Assembly (NCBI GenBank): GCA_958496175.1
Contig: OY292274.1
Coordinates: 57,918,630 to 57,982,629, forward strand
Source: Sisyra terminalis
Lineage: Eukaryota; Arthropoda; Insecta; Neuroptera; Sisyridae
DNA length: 64,000 nucleotides
Direction of reading: 5' to 3'
Shown here: positions 34,769 to 45,797 of the stretch, one piece after another
How the letters are laid out: every line of letters begins with the position of its first letter
How positions within the stretch are numbered: the stretch's first letter is position 1
Translations under genes and position numbers: made by a program
Notes under the pieces: model-generated
What the model saw: the letters and a program-made list of their open reading frames with translations, nothing else
Databases searched by the model: none
Told to the model about the DNA's origin: nothing

Positions 34769-34980
34769 GAAAAATAACGTCTTATTATTTAAATCCAAGT
34801 TCCCAAGAACATTTTTAATTATATAACACTTATGGTCAGTGTTTTCTCGAATGAATAGACCATATTCTACAGATATTTATTTAACAGATAAAAATTTATA
34901 GGTAAAATATCACATCTATTCTCTATTATGTGGATTAAATTTTATCTGAAAAATAATTGTTACTACCTAGATGTGCAAAT

Positions 34981-35170
34981 CCTTAGGTTTTCTGGAGGGT
35001 GGTCACCAATTCATTGGACAGAAGAGATGAAAAACTTGTGGATTTAAGTATTACACCCACAGTAGGATAAACAAAAGACTATAATCGCTGGAAAATGATC
35101 ATTCAACTGATCCTGAGAAATTTGGAACTTCCCCAGTGACAGCTATTTTAATCACAATACTTTGGCAGTG
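34981..35170 (+). pseudogene. Possible RTE-type LINE tail
   Basis: In shifting frames the plus strand gives HWTEEMKNL and TKDYNRWKMII-like text, followed by STDPEKFGTSPVTAILIT. A WTDD-like block followed by DRxxW is typical of the C-terminus of RTE-clade LINEs. The reading needs several frameshifts, so this is tentative. Confidence 0.25.
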
Positions 35171-38100
35171 ATGATCAGATAAAGAAGAAGATAAAGATGT
35201 GAAAATACCAACCCTTTTTATAGTAAACTATTGCAATGTTAAATGTAAAGTATCCACAAAGTCGCAAAGGCAAACTTCAACAACAAAATAATACATTTTT
35301 AAATCGATACAGAAAATATTTGAAAAATTTTTGGATAAAGAAGAGGATCACTTCATATATATAAATTGCCTATATCTTAAAATTTCGATTGTTTATTAAA
35401 CGTTATCCCTTACAAACTTTGCTACCGTTTTTCACTCTTTTAGGGGAGAAATTTTCAAAAACCCTTTCTTATTATATATCTGCATCGTACAAGGAAAACA
35501 CTTTCCAAATTTCATCGACACAAATGTGCACTTATATTTGAAAATACAATGTAAAACGAAAAAAAATAATGACCTTCTTTATGCTAGTTAACATGACTAA
35601 AAAGCTATTCGATTTCGCACATTTGGACGTTGTACATACAAAATTGTTGGAAATAGGTGGAAATCGTGGAAGTAAATTCGAATATTTTATTTATTTTCAA
35701 TAACAATAATTGGTTTTCAAATTGTTCTAAATACCGAAAAAAAGTTAGTATCGAAGATTTTATATTTGAATTGACTGTGAAATATATGGCGAAAAATTGC
35801 TACCTTAATGCTTTTCAGCCGAATATATAACTACTCCACATCACAACCATTGGTTCATAAAAAAATAGATTTTAAAAAGTTTGATTGTTGAAAAATGACC
35901 CAAAATTTAAAATTGCCTATTTAGTATTAGTACTACATAAGTATTAAACTTTCATACTAATTTAGTGAAATGACGTTATTTAAAATGTTGTTATTAAAAT
36001 GATATAAAAAACACTTATATTTTATTTCTTAATATAATTTAAAATAAACTTTTTCTTATATTAACAACACGTTGATTGTTAAATTTAAAATTTCGATTGT
36101 TGATTAGCTCTACATTATCTCATATTAAACATTTTATTAAGATAAAACCTTTAGTTACGAATGCAACGGGCAACTACTAGTATAGTTATAAAATGGTTCA
36201 ATTGGTTGGGTTTACTCTATATAGTACATAAGTTAATACAAACAAAGCAACATCATAAAATTTTTCGGGATTTTTGTTGAGAAACATGATTTGCAAACAA
36301 TTTGACTAACCTTACTTTAATATAATCATTTAAGGAATACTAAAACCATTTCATCGTTACTTCAAAATATCTTTGACTTCTATAACTTCTGCTAACATTT
36401 TCAATGTAGAATACATACTATAATAAGAAGGGACTATATTGCGAAGCTTTAACTATAAAAAACAGGCTAGTATCTGTACTAACAATAACATGTACTTACG
36501 TTATTTCGATAGTGCATACTTATGAATTTGTCACCCATTCACGTTTGTAAATCAATATTGAGAATATTTTAAATAATAGGTACTATAATGGTTATTTAAT
36601 ATTCCAACCGAAAATTTGTTAACTAATTATTTTTACGATTGCATGATAAACTTTTTCAAAACAATTTTCAACTATTTCGGAACAATGTTACTCCCGAAAA
36701 ATAATAATAAAATTGTCCTATTTGGTACTAATTCATATATAAATTTAGTTTCAATTCTAGCTCGGTTTGATAGCGACCATCAAAAGATTGGTCGACGACT
36801 ATAGATTTTTATTTTATCAAGTAATTTGTTCACATAAAAATAATACAAAAATAAAAAGAATCAGTAAATGGAGGATCGTAATTTAATAAATGAGGCTTTT
36901 TCCACATGAAATTGTACAGAGCACGCAACTTATATTTACTACCAATTCTTACAATATATCGTCATTTATTCTTATTTAATAATAGTTTTTGAAATTTATT
37001 TATTACATTAAATCTACTGAGTGGTTATAATAATTAACTATTTTATACTCTTTATTTAACGAGCATTGTTGCCTTAATGTGATTATGGTAAGTAAATTAA
37101 AGAAGAAATTATTTTATTGGGAGAAATAGCGAATTGGGTTCATGTAGGTATTTTATAACAGCTCTTATATAAACCATTATTGGCAATTACCTTCATATTT
37201 TGTTTACGTGTTAACCAGATAAAATTACACAACTGTGTATTGTTAACACCCTTTGTCTTTAGGATAAGAAATTGATATTGATGCTGTTTTTTTTCATAAT
37301 GTATAATGCCCTCAGAAAAAAAATCTTTAATGTGAAAAACAGAGAAAAAAAATGGGTTGAGAATAATATGATAAAATGAAAAGAAGTTATTTTTGCATTT
37401 GATTTTATATCTCATATTTTTAAAAGCCTCAACTGAAATCCATGTCGCATTTTAATTGTATAGAATAGATTTGCTTCTTATTTAAAAATAAATTCATAAT
37501 AATGATTTTAATTCACCGAAAAAATTTAAACAAAATCTTAGAAGTAATAAATAATTTACACTAATATAAAAAAATCTAAAGATTTTTTCTTTATAAGCTT
37601 GCTTTTAAAATGTAATTTTTAATCATGCATCTCTATTTATATATCTCCATCTATTTTCCTTTATTATTCTGAAGTATTTAAATAAATTTAATAATGAATA
37701 ACGATGCTAAAATATTTAGGATATTTTAATAGCGTAAGGCTATAAAATTTTATGAAAATATTTGAAATCATACAGGATAACTAAATTATATAGGTTAAAA
37801 TTTCTGGCTGGAAAAAAAACAGCAAACATGGAAAAAAGGAAAATAAATAAAAACCAAAAGGTAAACTATTTACCTATCTTATCTTAAATCTGAAGAAACT
37901 AAATTTTCTACCAAAAAAAAACCCTTTGTCATAGGTGTTGAGGTAAAAATAACTAAAGAAACAAATCCATTGGTATTTAAATGTTCACGAATACAATAGT
38001 AGGTAATATAAAATCTACTTTTGATGTAGGTCTTTATCTTGACAGGATTTTAAAGCTTGGGATAATTTTGTAGCTTTGAAGCTTTTGTAGATTCAAGATT

Positions 38101-38777
38101 CACGTATGTTAAATATTTTACACGTCAAGAAATACAATTATTAACTAAAAGCATATTTAAGTTAAATTTAACGCCAAATATACCTTTATATTCCGAATTT
38201 TTCAATTATTTTTAATACATTTAATATTTTTACGAATAAATTTAAACTTCTGTTATACTTAGTAAATGTTTATGAAAATAAATAACGACATTGGCACTGT
38301 TCGAAATACAGTTTCACCTGAAGGTACTATTGTTCCATCGTAGGAAAAAAAAATCAGATTTTTAATATTTTTTTTGATTGTTCATATTTTTAATTAAAAG
38401 TTTTAAAACTTTCACTATGAATGTCATAATCCATATAAAGAAAATGATCAATACAAGGAATAAATTTTTCAAGAACCACTTGACGAATTTTCCAGAAGTA
38501 TAGGGCATTTTAAATATTATCAGATCGTCAGAGTTCTTAACTAGAATAATTGGCACGTGTTTAGCAAAAAAAAAAAAATATCAAAAAAAGACCAATTTTT
38601 CCGAAATTATTTTGGAACGGAGAAGTTTCAATCTGAAAAGTCCTAATTTAGACTCAAATAATGCCCTAATAAGCACAATTGATTGTTGCAGTTTATTTTC
38701 ATAAACTTGACCAGATTGGTTTTGCATTAACAATAAAAATTTATCGATAAATTGGTTGAGTCCATAATTTACATAAA
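35171..38777. other. No recognisable feature
   Basis: 3.6 kb of AT-rich DNA. Frames at 36616 and 37140 are low-complexity. GGGCAACTACTAG at 36169-36180 faintly recalls a Helitron end but lacks a hairpin. Confidence 0.5.
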
Positions 38778-38994
38778 ATTATTTATTTTTTAGTAGAAAA
38801 ATGGACTTAAAGGATGTAAATCCATATACTAATTTTTAATTTAGCGAAGTTTCGGTCCTTTATTTGACCTTCATCAGGCTTCTTAATATGAAATATACAA
38901 TATACATCTCATAATCGCTAAATTAATAATAAGTATATGGATTTACATCCTTTAAGTCCACTTTCTAAATAAAAAATAAATAATATTAAAGTAA
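38778..38994. mobile_element. Partial inverted-repeat relic with one hammerhead
   Basis: Left arm 38778-38852 and right arm 38920-38994 are reverse complements (GGACTTAAAGGATGTAAATC in both). Only the left arm extends into a hammerhead core; the right arm stops at AGCGATTATG. No convincing TSD. Likely a deleted member of the same class as the 4.3-kb element. Confidence 0.6.
38840..38886 (-). ncRNA. Hammerhead-like core
   Basis: Minus strand: AAGC before CUGAUGA, stem II GGUC/GACC, GAAAC, then UUCGCUA. GCU can pair with AGC as stem I. The base expected to pair in stem III is altered (CUUC instead of CGUA), so activity is doubtful. Confidence 0.55.
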
Positions 38995-39113
38995 ATATAT
39001 TTAATATTTCAACAAAGTTGGTTGTTTTAAAAAAATATTAGGTATACAACAAATAAGATGACAATTCAGGTTGTTTAAGATCGGTTTTTTTATTGAATAT
39101 TTTTATTATTCAA

Positions 39114-39156
39114 TTAGCTACGTTTCGTTACTTATCGTAACTTCATCAGGCTTCTA
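39114..39156 (-). ncRNA. Hammerhead ribozyme core, left arm
   Basis: Minus strand: AAGC, CUGAUGA, stem II GUUAC/GUAAC with loop GAUAA, GAAAC, GUA, GCU. All core residues are kept. Confidence 0.75.
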
Positions 39157-39230
39157 TAAAAAAATAAAATAATTACATTTTTTATTAGGAAAAAAAATAT
39201 CTTATAAAAAAAAACATTAATATTTTTATA

Positions 39231-39269
39231 GAAGCCTGATGAAATTACGATAAGTAACGAAACGTAGCT
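39231..39269 (+). ncRNA. Hammerhead ribozyme core, right arm
   Basis: CUGAUGA at 39236. Stem II has lost its outer pair (AUUAC/GUAAC) but keeps 4 bp. GAAAC, GUA and GCU follow. Confidence 0.7.
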
Positions 39270-39383
39270 AATTGAATAATAAAATATTAAATAAAAAAAA
39301 CGATCTTAAACAACCTGAATTGTCTTCTTATTCAAAAAAATAAAAGCTGAGATCTAAATTTTATCATCTAGTATACAACAAAT

Positions 39384-41775
39384 TTCAAAAGACAATTATT
39401 TGTATCACTTTATATTGTATTTAACAGATATAGCAATAAATTTTACTTAAGTGATTAACAGAAAAATGTAATGCAACCATTTTTACAGTTTAAATAAGCA
39501 AAAATATATCTGTGTTATATGAAAAAGACAGATTAAATGACATTTGCGTTATTTTCAAACATACCTTTATGACTACGTTAAGAGTATCATTTATTCATAC
39601 TGTTTTTTTTTAAATAGTCAAAGAGCTTTTATAGTTAGAGCTTTTATAGTTTTTTCCTTTTTGCAAGTCTCGAAAATTAATATCTTTCATGGTTTTTAAA
39701 AGTGTTTTATATTTATCATGAAAAGGTCATCACTTTTGACTTTTGATGTCACAAATAGTTTTAATATTTTCCACTAAGTCTTTTTACATATACAATTGAG
39801 CTTATAAAAGCCATTTAAAGTTCAGTAATTTTTTTAAAACTTTTTTCACAGTAGAAAACGCAAAGCGTTATGAAAATATCTATTTCAAACCGAAGTTAAT
39901 GAGACTTTTAAGAATGGTGTATGATTTATAACAAAAAATAAATGAAATAACTTCAACGTTATATAGTATTAACCATTGGTTTTTAAAATCCTTAAAAAAT
40001 TTATTAATATTTTAAGCATTCATTAAATTACAAATCAAGTGCATATTTAAAACAAACATTGCAACAACTGGAATGTTTTACTCAAAAAAATTTATTCTAA
40101 TTAAAATTAGCGTTATGTTTTTGGTTATAAATTTTCATTACAAAAACATTCCACTCTAATTTCTCTAATAGAGGTACAAACCATAATTTTAATATAATGT
40201 TTAATTTAGGTAATTAAACGCACAATAGCACAATGAAGTTAACTAATTAAATATTATAAATTCCATTTGCATATTGAAGGAAAAAATTTTGCTTTTTAGC
40301 TAATAAAAATAGTTAACTATTTTTCAGTTAGTCTAAGTTTAAATAGATCATTCGCTAGCAAAACCACATTTGGCGAATAAAGTACAAACACTGGCAAATA
40401 GTAAGTTATTGAATCTTGTCACGAAATCCTTGTGCTTTTGGAATTAGAAATGAGAACGTACAATCGCCTCTGTTGCATAGCCCCTATGAATAAGTTACAC
40501 ACCAAAAAATAAAGAAAATTAATAAACTTTTATGACTCTAATCTTAACAAAAAACGTTTAATGACAAATCAAAAAAAAACACATATATAATAAAGTTTGA
40601 CATTTTTTGCATTATTATATTTAAATAAAACAAGTAATTGAATATAATATTTTTAATGAGCCCCAGACAAAGATTTTCCGACAGTATTATAAAAATATTT
40701 TCACGATCCTTTAATCTTTTTAATACTCACACATGAACAAGCAGATATTTACACAATAGAGAGGAGCTTTTTTTTAAAAAGCTTTTGCAGAAAAGTAAAG
40801 CTTCGCACACAAATTGTCGTACACTTTAATTAAAATGGTTTTCAATGTAAGTGTTTGAATTTTATTTGTAAGAGAATACTGTTTTAACAAAAACCTTATT
40901 AAATTATATAAAATTGAAAATATTTTCTTCAGAAAAAATATCTGAACATGATGAAATTTTCTCCAAACTAAGGGTTGCGTGAGTTGGTGTTTTCAAATAA
41001 TAAGGCCTGCTAATCATAAATTGATATTGTTAAGGGTAAATTTATGAGGGTTATTTTACCATTTATTATTTTCTTGGGTTTTTGTTCCTAATTAATTTTT
41101 TTTTAAGAAAAAATAAATCTTATTCAATATTTACAATATTTGATTTTTATTCAAAAATTATTTGCATTGAAATGTCGAAGAGTTTTATTTATAGAAGTAC
41201 TCTTATTGATATGAGAATTCATGTAGATATGTAAAATTATTTTTTGATATCAAGAGGGAAACACGAGATTCGATCAAAAGTAGGTTAAATAGCAAGATTC
41301 AACTAGGGTCATTACGACAAATATTGTTATTAGTTTACCACCAATGGAGCAATTGCGTGTGTAAAAAACATGAATCAATAACCACATAACATATGTATTT
41401 ACTTCATTGGTGTTTACATAAATGATAATGTAATTTATTTACCGAATAATTTACAGCAATGTGTATACTATCTAACCACTACATGTTTTGAGATAAACAC
41501 CCGGAAAATTTTCATTGAAAATCTAAAAATTCGGTAAAGAATAAACTACAAATAGTTTGAATTTACTATAAACTGATATTTACAGACTGAATTGGGATTT
41601 TGAAAAAAAAATTATTGATTTTTTTCATGTATTTTAAAACTTTATTATTAATAATATTGATATTTAATGCAAAAAACTTAAAAAAAAAAAAATTCAATTA
41701 ATTATCAACGATTAAAAATTGATAAAATTTAAAAAAAAATCACGTGACTATAAATGCGCCATGAGTGGTCACCAT
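39384..41775. other. No recognisable feature
   Basis: AT-rich; nothing supportable. CACGTGACTA occurs at 41741 and again at 41836. Confidence 0.5.
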
Positions 41776-42175
41776 AGTTGTGACGTCGTAATGTTATAGT
41801 TGTTTAATAACAGTACAGCGTTTACAGCTATTACACGTGACTAGACAATAATATTGAAAATTTATTGCTAAAAAACGAGTCGTTAGTTGATTCCAATTAG
41901 CGATTTTGTTTTGGGATTATCACGGTGCACTGCTTGAAACCATTTATTTCGACGTTTGCCATCTTGGGGAACATTTAAAAACATTTTGTTAGGAGTTGTT
42001 TTTGTAGTATTCGTACATAATGGTACAAAACAAGAACGATAACTTTTAATATTCGACATTTTCAATATAAATTTCAATATTTAACTATCACAACAGAATT
42101 AAATCAATCATAACACTGTACTTATTATTTCTGTATCAACTGCAATGAGTGACAACTAACATTAGGACGTCACAC
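41776..42175. repeat. Inverted repeat bracketing a THAP fragment
   Basis: GTTGTGACGTCGTAATGTTA (from 41777) and, reverse-complemented, GTGTGACGTCCTAATGTTAG (ending 42175) are imperfect inverted copies of about 24 bp. They enclose the THAP-coding frame, which suggests a transposon end or a small non-autonomous element. No TSD found. Confidence 0.5.
41883..42077 (-). pseudogene. THAP-type zinc finger, N-terminal part only
   Basis: 64 codons from ATG 42077; a second ATG at 42059 begins MSNIKSYRSCFVPLC. The pattern C-x4-C, NKMFLNVPQDGKRRNKW and AVHRDNP is that of THAP domains in insect P-element-like transposases and related DNA-binding proteins. The frame ends after KSLIGIN, before the C-x2-H pair that completes the zinc site, so the domain cannot fold as it stands. 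It may be exon 1 of a P-like transposase whose later exons are lost; I see no good donor splice site at the end. Position inside an inverted repeat favours a mobile-element origin over a host gene. Confidence 0.6.
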
Positions 42176-43163
42176 GCGCTCGGGTTAGTTCGGGAGCTGT
42201 CGGCGTGCCTTCGGTACTAGATTCAAAAATTAATTTTTATTTTGAAATAACTTTTAAATTATTGCGAAAAAAAAAAACAAAAAATAGTTTTGCTATAAAA
42301 CTTATATATGATCTTTCTATTAGTTTCGTAAGAATTTAATTTTAATTTAAAATTTGATTTTTTTTCTCAGAACGTTGAAAATACGATAGGCTATAAAAAT
42401 CACTATTTAAGTAATGGACTTTACGGTTTACAATTTGGAAAATTTTATTTTAAAACACATAGCTATGAATAATGAGAGCTTATACGAGAGGGATGAAACC
42501 CTTTTCTTACGGCTTATTGTTGAGCTTTTGTGCATTATTACTTCATGTTACTAAGACTTCAATCTCGATAAAGTATGGAACTTCAACATTTGCTTATTGG
42601 CTTATTATGGAAGTTCATCGTTCATTTGCTTATTGGTGAAACTAAAATACACAAAAATTTGAAAACCGTAAGAACAGGATCAAATTTAAAGAAAACTTTT
42701 TGAGTATGTGGCTTTACTAATAAACTAGTAAATATCGGATACTAAAATCTGTAAGAAATTACCAAAGAAATATACGAAGACCTTTGATTGTTCGATAAAA
42801 AAATCCTTTATATTACCAATTGTATACCCTTGTACGATCACTATAGATATAGGAGGGTGAATTTTTTTTTTGTGACTAACAACCAATTCTTACCTTTACA
42901 GTTCAATGGAATTGGTATCTCTCACTAGTACATATATCCAAAAGCTTCTGAACTATTTCTGTAGTGTTATAATATTCTAGATATCTCAAATCACCATTCT
43001 GACATTCAGAAAAACTTTAACAGCACTTATTATATTTTCATTTTTTCACTATTAGAAGTAATAGCTTTGAAATTCTACCAAAATTTAATAAAAATATAAC
43101 TTTAAGTGTGAAAAACATAAAAAAAATAAGTCATTAATCATATGTTTAAGAAATAATGCTCAA
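42176..43163. other. No recognisable feature
   Basis: A short GC-richer patch (CACGCGCTCGGG, 42172-42215) follows the inverted repeat; the rest is AT-rich. Confidence 0.45.
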
Positions 43164-43292
43164 TTTTTTTCTAAAGATAACTTAAAGTACTGCTATGTCT
43201 TATTAAATTATAGGTAATTGAGTGAAAAATCGGCTTCACTTATCACTTTAAAATATTTCAGACGCTGGACTAAGGGATATAAGTATAGTGAA
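43164..43292 (+). repeat. Direct duplication, unit 1
   Basis: About 128 bp nearly identical to 43411-43540, including AACTTAAAGTACTGCTATGT, AATCGGCTTCACTTATCAC and CAGACGCTGGACTAAG. Differences include a GTCT insertion and a GGAT loss in unit 2. Confidence 0.9.
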
Positions 43293-43410
43293 TAATTAAA
43301 TAATGTACCAACAATAATGGTTTATTGATTATGCAAGAAATGGGAATATTTATATTTCTTGAACATACTAGCGAATAATTGTTTAAATAAAACAGATAAA
43401 TGTATCACAC

Positions 43411-43540
43411 TTTTTTCTAAAAATAACTTAAAGTACTGCTATGTCTGTCTTATTAAATTATAGGTAATTGAGTGACAAATCGGCTTCACTTATCACTTTA
43501 AAATATTTCAGACGCTGGACTAAGTATAAGTATAGTGAAT
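43411..43540 (+). repeat. Direct duplication, unit 2
   Basis: Second copy of 43164-43292, offset by about 247 bp. The intervening 118 bp is unique, so this is either a segmental duplication or a two-unit long tandem repeat. Confidence 0.9.
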
Positions 43541-43828
43541 CGACCCCGAATGCAAATTTTAATGATACTTAAAAGTTATAAATGCAAGTAATAAAATAGT
43601 AATATCATGAAAAGTTCAAATCTCCTATTCAATTAAATTTCGTGGAAAAAAGCGCAAAATAAAAAAAAAATTCTCCTCATGGTTACTAAACCGATTGATC
43701 TATTTTCAGTTCAATAATTCAATAACCTTCCAATAAAAAAAAACATTTAGCTAAACAAACTCAATTATAAGTTTCAGTTGTCTTTTTTAAAGTATTTTTA
43801 AATCTTACTCTTTAATTGCATATGAACC

Positions 43829-44075
43829 GTTTATTTTGAAAGTGAGTTAAGTCCATTTCAAAAACAATCCCTATAGTGTTATCATTTTAATCATAGGAAT
43901 ATAAGATACTAAGAAGGAGAGAATAATTGGCGTTTTTGTTAACAACTAAAATTAAATCAGTAATTTGTCAAATCTTCGCAGTTAAATAATTAACATACTT
44001 TGTTCTTGTTACAAAAAGAAGAATCACCATATAGATCGTCCTTGAAATGGACTTATACCACTTTCAAAATAAAAG
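43829..44075. mobile_element. MITE-like element with ~30-bp inverted ends
   Basis: Left TTTATTTTGAAAGTGAGTTA then AGTCCATTTCA; right, reverse-complemented, TTTTATTTTGAAAGTGGTAT then AAGTCCATTTCAAG. Length about 247 bp. No TSD is obvious and the class is unknown. Confidence 0.55.
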
Positions 44076-44117
44076 AGTCATATAATGCATGTACATAGGT
44101 TCGAATGAAGTCCGAGA

Positions 44118-44415
44118 ACAAAGCCTTGCATATTGCGTATACATATTGTACGTCTTGTACGTATTCGCGTATGCATTGGCATTGAATGTGGGAGGAGCTT
44201 TGTAAAATATTTAAATTTTCAATAATGAAAACAAATGAATATTTTTAAATCTTGTAATCTCATTGGTCGTTAGCCTCTTGCATTGAACATAGAGTTGGTG
44301 CTGTCATAAGATATCAATGCATCGCTTAAACTATTTCATTTGTATTTACTAGGCGCCAATCGTCCAATGCATTAAACATAATGTATTAATCTTATTGATA
44401 ATTATGGAAAAACTT
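44118..44415 (+). repeat. Dispersed repeat family D1, copy B
   Basis: Aligns with 60985-61290 through CATATTGCGTATAC, GTATGCATTGGCAT, GGGAGGAGCTTTGT, AAATTTTCAATAAT, AAAACAAATGAATAT, TCTCATTGG, GCCTCTTG, GAACATAGAGT and CTTATTGATAATTA. Confidence 0.65.
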
Positions 44416-45013
44416 TTTTTTTTTTGAAATATTTTTATGATAAAAATCGGAAAAACAGTAGAAAATTAATATTTATGTACCCTAAATTATTTTCGTTTTT
44501 TTGGATACATTTATGAACGCATGTATTTTGGTTGGACAAGGGGAAATTGGCAATAAGCGCGAAAATCCTTTTTATTTTTTTCACAATGAAGCAAATTTTC
44601 GAAAAGTTTGAAAAAAATTAGATCAAAAAAAAACCTTTTATGACTCAAAAAAAATATTTTCAAAGCGGTACCAAAATTGATTTATAGTCATTTTTTTTTT
44701 TTTTTGTAAAGCTTTATAGTTTCAACAAGGCATTATTTACCACTAAATTATGCTAAAAATTTTAAGTGAGCTGATTCAGTAAATCCAAGAAAAAAATATT
44801 TTCTGTTCCTTATTTATTACAATTTTTCATAAATTTCATAGAAAGATGGAGAGCTGAAACTTTCAGGATCTTAGTATTTTATTAGTACCGGCAGATCTCT
44901 TAAGTACCATTAAAATATCTTTCAGGGTTCGATTCACCATGATTATAGCTCTAGACCCTATATAATTATTGGGACTTAATCAAAATAAGATTTTTTCCGC
45001 TGACTTTGAACAG
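44416..45013. other. No gene; long T run
   Basis: AT-rich with a T run near 44692-44706. No supportable feature. Confidence 0.5.
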
Positions 45014-45180
45014 TTATACTGTGTATACAATATATAAAATATATTGCAGTCCAATTTTTGTAGTATAATTTAATATAATAATATATAAAAATCATACCAC
45101 CAACATAAATTTGAACAGAAGTTCAAACCAAAATATTCGTGACGTATTGCCCAGATACGTATTTCGATTGCTTTTTTATT

Positions 45181-45217
45181 CCGTAATTGCTTTGTGAATC
45201 ATCACAAAGCAGTTACG
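45181..45217. repeat. Central hairpin of the family 3 element
   Basis: CCGTAATTGCTTTGTGA pairs with TCACAAAGCAGTTACGG, one G-U/mismatch position, around a 3-nt loop. Confidence 0.8.
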
Positions 45218-45240
45218 GAGTGATGCAAACTACTTGATGA

Positions 45241-45282
45241 CCACTGAGGAAGATTGCTTGGCAATCGAAATACGTATCTGGG
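45241..45282 (+). ncRNA. Hammerhead ribozyme core with a 4-bp palindromic stem III
   Basis: CUGAGGA at 45244-45250 (N = G), stem II a perfect 6-bp GAUUGC/GCAAUC with loop UUG, GAAA at 45267-45270, then UACGUAUC. The last A of GAAA plus UAC pairs with GUAU, so stem III is the palindrome AUACGUAU with no loop; C follows as the cleavage base. UGG after it pairs with CCA before CUGAGGA. The left arm of the element carries only the GAAA side of this core. Confidence 0.75.
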
Positions 45283-45462
45283 CAATACGTCACGAATATT
45301 TTTGTTTGAACTTCTATTCAAATTTATGTTGGTGGTATGATTTTTATATATTATTATATTAAATTATACAACAAAAATTGGACTGCAATATATTTTATAT
45401 ATTGAGTATTGAGGCTTAATTATTGTTATTTATACTATAATTATCTTATATAATTATACTGT

Positions 45463-45797
45463 AATTTAGCTTAATAATATTTCAGGAATTCTTACCACCG
45501 ACTATGCTAACTAAAATTAGGAACAGAAAATGGGAATCTTAATTGATAAAGCTTTTTTAACAATTTATAATTATTTTTTTTAATACTTTGATTTCACTTT
45601 TTTAAAAACTTCTGTATTATTCTAATTCATGTTAAAGTTTTGCGTTTTAAACATATTAAATATTCTAGACCACGCAAAGATCTCTTCATAAAAGAAACTA
45701 AAACTTTTAGGGAATATGACAAACGATTAGGTGGGTAGAAACTTTTAAAAAAATTTCACTAAACGAATATATTAAATCAAAAAATGAGGAGATTATT
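45463..45797. other. AT-rich, possibly the start of the following LINE remnant
   Basis: No readable motifs; 45690-45797 may be degraded upstream ORF2. Confidence 0.4.

Larger units (their letters stand above)
34449..34822. mobile_element. Inverted-repeat Penelope-like relic with two hammerheads (family 4)
   Basis: 374 bp between an 11-bp TSD, ATAACACTTAT (34438-34448 and 34823-34833). The arms (about 34480-34640 and 34665-34822) are reverse complements carrying AATGTTCTTGGGAACTTGG and AACGTTTCGTTGG blocks. An unpaired tail of about 30 nt (34449-34478) sits at the left end only. This is the same plan as the 3.4-kb and 4.3-kb elements with unrelated sequence. Confidence 0.75.
39055..39370. mobile_element. 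Inverted-repeat Penelope-like relic with two hammerheads (family 2)
   Basis: 316 bp between a 13-bp TSD, GTATACAACAAAT (39042-39054 and 39371-39383). Arms and tail match the 4252-4542 element: GACAATTCAGGTTGTTTAAG at left, its complement at right, then the one-sided tail TAAAAGCTGAGATC and TTTTATCATCTA. Confidence 0.8.
45023..45453. mobile_element. Inverted-repeat Penelope-like relic (family 3)
   Basis: Arms of about 150 bp (45023-45177 and 45263-45412) are near-perfect reverse complements, containing ATCATACCACCAACATAAAT and TTCGTGACGTATTGCCCAGA. Between them is a second hairpin (45181-45217). A 9-bp direct repeat, TTATACTGT, at 45014-45022 and 45454-45462 is a candidate TSD, leaving a right-hand tail of about 40-50 nt. 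The short AT-rich TSD makes the outer edges less certain than for the other elements. Confidence 0.65.

Noticed and set aside
36160..36181. GGGCAACTACTAG as a Helitron 3' end
   Set aside because: No hairpin before CTAG and no similarity to the two Helitron copies.
44930..44950. GGGTTCGATTCACC as a tRNA/SINE B box
   Set aside because: No A box or cloverleaf upstream and no poly-A or repeat structure around it.
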